From assembly GCA_022711435.1 (NCBI GenBank), contig JAKLFB010000036.1, positions 1 through 56,174 on the forward strand: 56,174 bases of DNA, in the 5' to 3' direction. Every line of letters begins with the position of its first letter. The stretch's first letter is position 1. A program made the position numbers and the translations under genes. Under the pieces are notes generated by a model, which was not told the DNA's origin, ran no database searches, and saw nothing but the letters and a program-made list of their open reading frames with translations. This stretch comes from Verrucomicrobiota bacterium (GTDB taxonomy: Bacteria; Verrucomicrobiota; Verrucomicrobiia; Limisphaerales; UBA1319). Below are positions 49,403 through 56,174 of the stretch, in pieces.

Positions 49403-50992
49403 ATGCAACGATGCCGCGTCGCGTTTGCGAGAAGCCTCTCCGTCGGTCTGCTGGGCTGCTGGAGCGCCATGGCGGCGGTGCCGCCTCCCGGGATCGACCC
49501 TGCTCCGGCCCCGCTCGCTGCGCCGGCTGCGCCCGCCGCTATCCAGCCGCCGGCCGCCGGCGCCCGCGCCCTCTCGCTCCAGGAATGCCTCGAGCTGGCC
49601 CTGCAACACAACCTCGACGTCCGGATCGAGCGGGTGAACCCCGAGATCGAACGCTACAACCTGAGCCTGGTCTACGCCGGCTATGACCCGGCTTTTTCGT
49701 TCCAGTACACCCACCGGGATTCGACCGATCCAAGCACGTACGACGCCAGCATTCGCCAGACTATCCCCGGATCGGAATCGGAGAGCGACACATTCGTCGC
49801 GGGCCTCCGCGGCGTCCTGCCGACGGGCGCCGATTACAACATCGGCCTCACCTCGCTGACGGACAGCTACGGCACCCGATTTCCCACCGCGTTCCCCGTG
49901 CCTTTCGAGAGCTCGCAGGGCAGCGCCCGGTTCGGGCTCACCCAGCCGCTGCTGAAGAACCTCTGGATCGATCGCACCCGGATGAACGTGTGGGTTGGCC
50001 GCAAGAGCATCCAGATCTCCGAGCTGGCCCTGGCCGACCGGATCATGAGGATCGCCGCCCAGGTCGAGCAGGCCTATTATGATCTGATCTACGCCCGCGA
50101 GAATGTGGGCGTCCAGGAGCAGGCCCTCCAGCTCGCCGAGCGTCTCCTGGCCGAGAACAAGCAGCGGGTCAAAGTCGGCGCCATGGCGCCGCTCGACGAA
50201 AAGCAGGCCGAGTCCCAGGTCGCCGCCCGGCGCGCGGATCTCATCGCCAGCCAGCGCACCCTGGCCACGCGGCAGAACACGCTCAAGAACCTGCTGAGCG
50301 ACGATTACGCCGGCTGGGGCGCGCAGACCATCGTGCCCAGCGAGCGGCTCGAGGCCCTCCGGCAGCTCCTCGACCTCCAGGATAGCTGGTCCAAAGGCCT
50401 CGCCCAGCGCCCCGATCTGCGCGAGCTCCAGGTCCAGCTCGAACAGCAGGACATCGTCCTCCGGTTCAACCGCAACCAGCTCCTCCCCCAGCTCGATCTC
50501 ACCGGCAGCTACGGGCTCACCGGCGTCGGCGACGAGTTCAGCGACGCCCTCGGCGGCATCAGCAGGGCCGACGCCCCCAACTGGTCCGTCGGCGCCATCT
50601 TCAGCTTCCCCTTGAGCAACCGTGCCGCCCGCGAAACCTACCGGCGCAGCCAGGCCGACCAGCGAAAGCTCCTCCTCAGCTACAAAAAAGCCGAGCAGGG
50701 CATCATGCTCGAAATCGACAACGCCCTCAAGCTCGCCCAGTCCAATTTCGAACGGATCGACGCCACCCAAAAGGCCCGCGAGTTCGCTGAGGCCGCCCTC
50801 GATGCCGAGCAGAAAAAGCTCGAGAACGGCAAGAGCACCAGCTTCGTCGTCCTCCAGCTCCAGCGCGACCTGACCGTCGCCCGCCTCGAGGAGATCAGCG
50901 CCCTCGCCGAATACAACAAGTCCCTCTCCCAGCTCGCGCTGGCCGAGGGCTCGATCCTTGAACGCCATCGCATCGGTATCCAGCCCCGCTGA
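49403..50992 (+). CDS. TolC-like outer membrane efflux protein
   Basis: A 529-residue protein with a signal peptide (1-24) and an Ala/Pro-rich linker (25-52). The opening SLQECLELALQHNLDVRIER near 56-75 is characteristic of outer membrane efflux proteins. Two OEP repeats follow with long coiled-coil segments (about 195-300 and 410-510). Beta strands such as LRGVLPTGADYNIGLTSL near 135-152 form the channel. It should be a trimeric exit duct for an efflux pump or secretion system. No inner-membrane pump or adaptor gene is adjacent. Confidence 0.9.
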   Translation: MQRCRVAFARSLSVGLLGCWSAMAAVPPPGIDPAPAPLAAPAAPAAIQPPAAGARALSLQECLELALQHNLDVRIERVNPEIERYNLSLVYAGYDPAFSFQYTHRDSTDPSTYDASIRQTIPGSESESDTFVAGLRGVLPTGADYNIGLTSLTDSYGTRFPTAFPVPFESSQGSARFGLTQPLLKNLWIDRTRMNVWVGRKSIQISELALADRIMRIAAQVEQAYYDLIYARENVGVQEQALQLAERLLAENKQRVKVGAMAPLDEKQAESQVAARRADLIASQRTLATRQNTLKNLLSDDYAGWGAQTIVPSERLEALRQLLDLQDSWSKGLAQRPDLRELQVQLEQQDIVLRFNRNQLLPQLDLTGSYGLTGVGDEFSDALGGISRADAPNWSVGAIFSFPLSNRAARETYRRSQADQRKLLLSYKKAEQGIMLEIDNALKLAQSNFERIDATQKAREFAEAALDAEQKKLENGKSTSFVVLQLQRDLTVARLEEISALAEYNKSLSQLALAEGSILERHRIGIQPR

Positions 50993-51137
50993 TCCGCGCC
51001 CGGCCGATGGGGTTCGGCCGTGGATGGATGATCGGCATGACAGACGATCATGCGCCATTATTGGACGCGTTCATGCCGAGGATGGAGCGGGTCATGGGGC
51101 GCCCGCCCGGTGGAAGCCTTGAAGGCCGCCCGCTGCC

Positions 51138-53183
51138 ATGAAGCTCTCTCTCCTTTGCCATCGCGTTGCTGGCTGTCTTGTGCTGGGCGCCGTTGCGCTG
51201 CTCGCGGGCGAACCGGCTGCGCCCCATTGGGCCCTCCAGCCGCGCCGGATGATTCAGACCAACCTGCGCGAGATCGACGCCCGGATGGACCTCGATGCCT
51301 ACGTTGCCGCCCTCGAAGAGGCCAAGGCCAACGTCGTCCTGTTCAACATGGGCGGGATTGTGGCCAACTACCCGAGCGATCTGCCCTATCACTACCGCAA
51401 TCCGTTCATGGAGGGCGACTACGCCGGCGAGGTCCTCGAGCGCCTGCATGCCCGGGGGATCCGGATGCTGGCGCGCTTCGATTTCAGCAAGGTCAACGAG
51501 TCCATTGCCGCCCGGGATCCCGGCTGGCTTTCGCGGGATCGCCAAGGCCGCCCCTTTCCCGCCTATAACGGCCAGGTCCCCGTCTGCCTGAATGGATGGT
51601 ACCAACAGGAAGGGATGCTCCAGATCCTCCGCGAGGTTCTCGATCGCTATCCCATCGACGGCGTGTTCTTCAACATGATCGGCTATCCCCGCTCCGACTA
51701 CAGCGGACGGCCGCTCGACCTTTGCCAGTGCGATGGATGCAAAACCCGCTTCCGCGCCATGTTCGATCTCGAGCTGCCGCGCCAGGACAGCGATGACGAC
51801 ATCGGACGCGCCTATCGCCAGTTCCAGCAACGGACCGTCTCGGAGCAATTCCTCCGTGTCCAGCAGTTGGTCAGGAGCAGGAATCCCGCCCTGTTCGTCT
51901 GCACCTATACCAGTGCGGGCGTGGACGTCATCCGGTCCGAATCCAACACCCCCTTCCACCGGTGGGCTTACGAGGATAGCGAGAAAGCACGGCTGGCCCT
52001 GCTGGATCACCCGGACCGACAGCTGGCCAATGCCGCCGTTCATTTCCCGCACTATGCCCACCGATTGACATCCGTGTCGCCGAATCTGACCCGCCGCCGG
52101 CTGCTCCAGTGCATGTTGAATGGCGCCTGGCTCGATTTTTACTGCATCGGCCCCTTCCACGCCCAGGAAGACCGGCTCGGCTTGGACCAGGTCCGCGACG
52201 TGTTCCGCTTTCATGCCGAGAATGAGCGGTGGTTCCTCGATACCGCCGAACAGGCGGGCGTTGGGCTGATCGTTGACCTGGCGCGCCAAACCGATGAGCA
52301 GCGCGGCCTGCTCCGAATCCTCACCGAATCCCATCGCATTTTCGATCTGGTGTCCCTGGCAAGATCGGATCTTTCGAGATACCCGGCGCTGATCCTGCCT
52401 ATCGTGGCGCCGCTCAGCGAGTCGGCCGCAGCCGCGCTCGACCGATACGTCGCCCAGGGGGGGCGCTTGTTGCTCACGGGAGGGCCAGCCAGTCCCGACC
52501 TCCGCTGCGCCGGCATCCGAAGCCTCTCCCCGCCGATCCGCCAGGCCCAAGGCACCTATGTCCGCATCCGCCCAGAAGACCGGCTCCGCCTCCGGTCGCC
52601 CGTCCTCGATCGGCTGGATCTGGTCATGCTCGAAGGAGACCTCTGGCCCGCCAAGACGGATCCGGATGTCGCGGGCCTCCTGCGGTTCATCCCCCCCGCC
52701 ATGTTCGGCCCCCCCGAAAAATGTTACTATACCAACGTCTCCGATGTGCCGTGCCTCCATTTCCGGCAGTCGGGCGTGGGCCGAGTCGCCTGGTTTCCCT
52801 GGCGCATCGGCGCTCATTACCAAAAGCACGGGCATGCCGGTTACGCAGCGCTCCTCGCCGGCGCTCTGGACCAGTTGCTGGCCGCGCCTCGCCGGCTGAT
52901 CGTCCAGACCCCCGCGCTGGTCGAGGTCAATCACCGTGCCGGACGCACCGGCCAGTTCGAATGGGTGAGCCTCCTCAACCACACGGGCGAGATGGACTCC
53001 GTCCTGCTCGATCCTGTTCCCATCCGCGACGTGCGGATCCGTCTTCAGCCGCGTTCCCCGATCCAGTCGGTTCGCCTCCTCAAGGCGGGCCGCGATTTGC
53101 CGTGGAAACCAGTCGAGGGCGGGTGGATCGAATGCGTTCTGCCCGATCTGCCGGCCTACGAAATCATCCTGTTCCAATACTGA
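51138..53183 (+). CDS. Secreted putative glycoside hydrolase (GHL6-like barrel plus beta-galactosidase trimerisation-like domain)
   Basis: A 681-residue protein with a signal peptide (1-24). Residues about 35-340 look like the hypothetical glycosyl hydrolase 6 barrel: MIQTNLREIDARMD, LEEAKANVVLFNMGG, RMLARFDFSKVNESIA and YPIDGVFFNMIGYPRSDYSG. A CxCxxC cluster follows near 195-201 (LCQCDGCKTRF). Residues about 370-560 resemble the glutamine-amidotransferase-like trimerisation domain of GH42 enzymes (RYPALILPIVAPLSESAA, YVAQGGRLLLTGG). The rest is a beta domain. Catalytic residues cannot be assigned with confidence. It lies 10 bp before the PmoA-sulfatase gene and is probably co-transcribed with it. 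Confidence 0.72.
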   Translation: MKLSLLCHRVAGCLVLGAVALLAGEPAAPHWALQPRRMIQTNLREIDARMDLDAYVAALEEAKANVVLFNMGGIVANYPSDLPYHYRNPFMEGDYAGEVLERLHARGIRMLARFDFSKVNESIAARDPGWLSRDRQGRPFPAYNGQVPVCLNGWYQQEGMLQILREVLDRYPIDGVFFNMIGYPRSDYSGRPLDLCQCDGCKTRFRAMFDLELPRQDSDDDIGRAYRQFQQRTVSEQFLRVQQLVRSRNPALFVCTYTSAGVDVIRSESNTPFHRWAYEDSEKARLALLDHPDRQLANAAVHFPHYAHRLTSVSPNLTRRRLLQCMLNGAWLDFYCIGPFHAQEDRLGLDQVRDVFRFHAENERWFLDTAEQAGVGLIVDLARQTDEQRGLLRILTESHRIFDLVSLARSDLSRYPALILPIVAPLSESAAAALDRYVAQGGRLLLTGGPASPDLRCAGIRSLSPPIRQAQGTYVRIRPEDRLRLRSPVLDRLDLVMLEGDLWPAKTDPDVAGLLRFIPPAMFGPPEKCYYTNVSDVPCLHFRQSGVGRVAWFPWRIGAHYQKHGHAGYAALLAGALDQLLAAPRRLIVQTPALVEVNHRAGRTGQFEWVSLLNHTGEMDSVLLDPVPIRDVRIRLQPRSPIQSVRLLKAGRDLPWKPVEGGWIECVLPDLPAYEIILFQY

Positions 53184-53193
53184 CCCCATCCCC

Positions 53194-55635
53194 ATGAAAA
53201 CCACGATCCAGATCTGCATTGGCCTTTTGCTGGCCGGGCTGGCGGCTTCCGCTGCCGAAGCCCCCCTCGCCACTCCGTCCGGCCTCGCCTGGCAATCCGG
53301 CAAAGACATGCTCGAGCTCCGCCAGAACGGCCAGACCCTCTGGTGTTACCGGTTCGGGCCCGACCAATCGAAGCCCTGCTTCCATCCGGTCGCTCTTCCG
53401 GGTGGGCCTGCTCTGACGTCGTATCGTCCGAATGACCATCGCTGGCACCGGGCCCTCTGGTTTTCATGGAAGTTCATCAACGGCATCAATTATTGGGAGG
53501 AGGACGCCGCCACCGGCCAATCCGCAGGTCGAACCGAGCTTTCCAACACTCAAATCGAGACCTGGCCGGACTTCTCCGCCCGCATCACCCAGGCATTGCG
53601 CTACCGCCCATCCCAGGGCGATCCGGTCCTCACCGAGCATCGCGTCCTCCACATCCAGCCGCCCGATGCATCCGGCGAGTATTCCATGGATTGGACCATG
53701 ACCTTCACGGCGGTCACGAATGTTCTTCTGGATCGCACCCCCTTGCCTGACGAGCCCAACGGCAAGCCCTACGGCGGCTACGCCGGCCTCTCGGTCCGGT
53801 TCGCAAACGAGCTGGATTCCGCCCAGGCCGCCACCACTGCCGGCCCCGTGGCGTTCACCGCCGGCCGATACCGGGGCAAGGCCGCGGCCATGGACTATTC
53901 GGGCACCTTGAACGGACGCGAGGTTGGCATTGCCATCCTCGATCATCCATCGAACCTCAATGCGCCGTCCCCCTGGTACGCAATCCACAGCGATCCCATG
54001 CGCTTTTTCAGCCCGGCGGTCATCAGCCCCGGCCCCTTCACGCTCCGGGCCGGCCAGAGCATGTCCCTGCGCTACCGCGTCGCCGTGCATCCCGGCCGAT
54101 GGAACGTCGCGCGGCTCGAGTCCGAAACGGCGCGCTTCGCCGGCCTGGCCTCTCCTGCCAAATCCGATCGCCCCGAATCCTCGGCCGCATCCCCCCGGCC
54201 CAATATCCTTCTGATTTATGCCGACGATCTGGGGTACGGGGACGTCGGATGCTACGGTGCCACGGCCGTTCGGACACCTCACGTGGACCGGCTGGCTCGA
54301 GAGGGTCTCCGCTTCACATCAGCCTATTCCGCCGCCGCCACCTGCACCCCCTCTCGATACGCACTGTTGACCGGCGAATACGCCTTCCGACGCAAAGGCA
54401 CCGGCGTGCTCCCTGGCGATGCCGCGCTCATCATCGAGCCCGGCCGCTCCACGCTGCCCGCCCTCCTGGCCAAAGCAGGATACGCCACCGCCGCCGTCGG
54501 CAAGTGGCACCTCGGCCTCGGGTCCGCCAGGGAGCCCATCGACTGGAACCGCGATGTCCAGCCCGGCCCGCTCGATATCGGCTTCGGCTACTCCTTCATC
54601 ATGGCCGCCACGGGCGACCGCGTGCCATGCGTCTACCTGGAAAACCGCCGCGTGGTGGGCTTGGACCCTGCCGATTCCATCCAGGTCAGCTATGCCAAAC
54701 CTTTCCCGGACGAGCCCACAGGCATCACGCATCGCAACCAGCTCAAGCTCGATTGGAGCCACGGCCATAACCAGGCGGTCGTCAACGGGATCGGCCGAAT
54801 CGGTTTCATGAAAGGCGGCCGCTCCGCCCGCTGGATCGATGAAGACATGGCCGACCTCTTCACTCAAAAGGCTGTCGCGTTCCTCGAATGCCCCTCCACC
54901 CGCCCCTTCTTTCTCTACTTCGCCACCCACGACGTCCATGTCCCGCGCGTGCCGCATCCGCGCTTTGCCGGCCAGACCACCATGGGCGCGCGCGGCGATG
55001 CCATCGTCCAATTTGACGCCTGCGTGGGCGCGCTGCTCGACACCCTCGACCGCCGCGGGCTGGCAGCCGACACCCTCGTCATTCTGACCAGCGACAACGG
55101 GCCCGTCCTCGATGACGGCTACCAGGACCAAGCCAACGAGAAGCGCGGCGACCATCGGCCCTCCGGGCCGTTCCGGGCCGGCAAATACAGCATGTTCGAA
55201 GGCGGCACGCGCATCCCATTCCTGATCCGCTGGCCCGGCCGGATCCAGCCAGGCACTTCTGACGCCTTGCTGAGCCAGGTCGACCTCGTCGCCAGCCTCG
55301 CCGCCTTGACCGGCCAATCACCGGATCCCCAAACCTCACCTGACAGCCGCAACCTGCTCCCGGCGCTCCTGGGCGACTCCCCGGCCGGACGCGATCACGT
55401 CCTCGAGCACGCCGGCAACGTCGCACTCCGCCAGGGCCCATGGAAATTCATCCCTCCCGGCCAGACCCGTGACGGCCTCGGCCCCTGGAACACCGCCAAG
55501 ATCGCCGCCCCCGGCGCCCTCTACAACCTGGCCGATGACCCCGGCGAAACCAACAACCTCGCCTCGCGCGAACCCGATCGCGTCCGGACCATGCGGCAAA
55601 CCCTCGAACAACACCGGCAGGATTCCCGCCCGTGA
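53194..55635 (+). CDS. Secreted fusion of a PmoA-like (DUF6807) domain and a type I sulfatase
   Basis: An 813-residue protein with a signal peptide (1-21). Residues about 25-325 match the PmoA-like DUF6807 family: RPNDHRWHRALWFSWKFING, YGGYAGLSVRF, GIAILDHPSN and PWYAIHSDPMRFFSPA. After a short Ser/Pro linker, RPNILLIYADDLGYGD begins a sulfatase at about 334. The formylglycine site is Cys384 in CTPSRYALLTGEY, followed by GKWHLG near 435 and the metal motif TSDNGPV near 630. The C-terminus is complete (LYNLADDPGETNNLA). It hydrolyses sulfate esters, probably on a polysaccharide, after modification by a formylglycine-generating enzyme. The fusion is the odd point: these domains are normally separate genes. 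The reading frame is continuous at the junction. Confidence 0.85.
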   Translation: MKTTIQICIGLLLAGLAASAAEAPLATPSGLAWQSGKDMLELRQNGQTLWCYRFGPDQSKPCFHPVALPGGPALTSYRPNDHRWHRALWFSWKFINGINYWEEDAATGQSAGRTELSNTQIETWPDFSARITQALRYRPSQGDPVLTEHRVLHIQPPDASGEYSMDWTMTFTAVTNVLLDRTPLPDEPNGKPYGGYAGLSVRFANELDSAQAATTAGPVAFTAGRYRGKAAAMDYSGTLNGREVGIAILDHPSNLNAPSPWYAIHSDPMRFFSPAVISPGPFTLRAGQSMSLRYRVAVHPGRWNVARLESETARFAGLASPAKSDRPESSAASPRPNILLIYADDLGYGDVGCYGATAVRTPHVDRLAREGLRFTSAYSAAATCTPSRYALLTGEYAFRRKGTGVLPGDAALIIEPGRSTLPALLAKAGYATAAVGKWHLGLGSAREPIDWNRDVQPGPLDIGFGYSFIMAATGDRVPCVYLENRRVVGLDPADSIQVSYAKPFPDEPTGITHRNQLKLDWSHGHNQAVVNGIGRIGFMKGGRSARWIDEDMADLFTQKAVAFLECPSTRPFFLYFATHDVHVPRVPHPRFAGQTTMGARGDAIVQFDACVGALLDTLDRRGLAADTLVILTSDNGPVLDDGYQDQANEKRGDHRPSGPFRAGKYSMFEGGTRIPFLIRWPGRIQPGTSDALLSQVDLVASLAALTGQSPDPQTSPDSRNLLPALLGDSPAGRDHVLEHAGNVALRQGPWKFIPPGQTRDGLGPWNTAKIAAPGALYNLADDPGETNNLASREPDRVRTMRQTLEQHRQDSRP

Positions 55636-55648
55636 TGCTGCAATGGGG

Positions 55649-55927
55649 TAAGGGTCTGTGCAAAAATTACTTCCGATTTTGGCGGGAGCGCCGCCGGGCC
55701 CGATGCGAGGCGCAAGGGAGGGAGTGTATCCCCCTGCGATCCTCGACCGACCGGGCAACGAAGCCGATGGCCCGGCGCCGCCCCGTCCCTGCGGGCTGGG
55801 GGCCTTGGGCGCGCTGGCTGTGTTGCTCCTCGCGCACAGACCGCGCGGGTATGCTCGCTCGTCGCGCCTTGCCAGCCCGCCCAATCCCCTCCAGCAAAAT
55901 CGGAAGTAATTTTTGCACAGACCCTTA
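55649..55927. mobile_element. MITE-like element with 33-bp perfect terminal inverted repeats
   Basis: Positions 55649-55681 and 55895-55927 are exact reverse complements (33 bp), and the flanking bases 55648 and 55928 extend this to 34. Both ends are TA followed by AGGGTCTGTGC, consistent with a TA target duplication as made by IS630/Tc1-type transposases. The 213-bp interior has no convincing ORF and is itself partly self-complementary (GCCGGGCC blocks). No transposase is present, so it would be mobilised in trans. It lies 13 bp after the sulfatase stop. Confidence 0.75.
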
Positions 55928-56134
55928 CGGCCCCCACCGCAGCACTTCCCGGTCCACAAACGCCCGCGCCCCAGCCACGTCCACCTCCCGGCCGCTCGCT
56001 TCGCAATCGGCCAAAAACCGGCCGACAATCTCCCGCGACCACGCCCACTGCTCCACCGGCAGCGGCGCCGCCGCCAAAGCCGCCTCCCACCCGGGAAACC
56101 AGTCGGCGGCCGTACCAGGCATCGACGCTGTCAT
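55925..56134 (-). pseudogene. N-terminal fragment of a putative tyrosine recombinase, truncated by the MITE-like element
   Basis: A 69-residue ORF that begins MTASMPGTAADWFPGWEAAL and continues with WSREIVGRFLADCEASGREV and ARAFVDREV. This resembles the SAM-like N-terminal core-binding domain of tyrosine recombinases, in particular integron-type integrases. The catalytic part with Arg and Tyr is absent. The stop codon TAA is formed by the terminal TA of the MITE-like element, and beyond the element the DNA is the sulfatase gene, so the rest of the gene has been lost. It could instead be an unrelated small protein; similarity is judged by eye. Confidence 0.42.
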
Positions 56135-56174
56135 GGCAGTAGAATCACAAACTCGATTTGTTCTTATCCGAACA

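Overview
The window looks like a chromosomal segment of a GC-rich member of the Verrucomicrobiota or a close PVC relative. The 16S gene reads as verrucomicrobial by inspection (not aligned). The gene content agrees: a PEP-CTERM/HAF-repeat protein, a sialate O-acetylesterase, a PmoA-like/sulfatase fusion, a GHL6-type glycosidase and a large Calx-beta surface protein. Most genes are ordinary housekeeping or carbohydrate genes. Long open frames opposite them are a by-product of high GC.

Layout. 0.4-4.1 kb: a plus-strand sugar locus (GH130 phosphorylase/hydrolase, Na+ symporter, SDR dehydrogenase). 4.2-7.4 kb, minus strand: UbiA prenyltransferase, then leuA preceded by a leader peptide and attenuator, then a hydrogenase-maturation-protease-like gene. 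7.7-11.4 kb: cell-wall amidase overlapping a sugar-nucleotide epimerase, then a divergent pair (MnmD-like methyltransferase and an Lrp-type regulator). 11.4-15 kb, minus strand: argS, an EIIA-Ntr-like protein, a secreted Ala-rich protein, a solitary RelE-like toxin and tRNA-Glu. 15-22 kb: sialate esterase, the 840-residue surface protein, an NtrC-type regulator and a PilC/GspF protein. 22.5-27 kb: rpsT and an acyl-CoA synthetase convergent with an apgM-nucleotidyltransferase-dtd cluster. 27-35 kb: the PEP-CTERM protein, then a packed minus-strand run: small membrane protein, hsp20, lon, LolA-like, panB, pilT.

35-41.2 kb is a complete rRNA operon (16S-tRNA-Ala-tRNA-Ile-23S-5S) with promoter, boxA-like sites, processing stems that bracket 16S and 23S, and a strong terminator. 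Its best promoter candidate lies inside the 3' end of bioD. 41-49 kb: glgB overlapped by a Fur-family gene, cinA, ferredoxin, a membrane nucleotide cyclase and zwf. 49-55.6 kb: a TolC-like channel, the GHL6 glycosidase and the PmoA-sulfatase fusion. The right end holds a 279-bp MITE-like element with 33-bp perfect inverted repeats; it abuts, and supplies the stop codon of, what looks like the N-terminal stump of a tyrosine recombinase.

The observations most worth a second look are (1) a complete-looking translational attenuator upstream of leuA, (2) several promoters placed so that transcription would begin at or 1-2 nt before the start codon (leaderless mRNAs), (3) the MITE and truncated recombinase, and (4) the PmoA-sulfatase fusion next to a GHL6 enzyme. 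No CRISPR array, intact transposase or prophage was seen.
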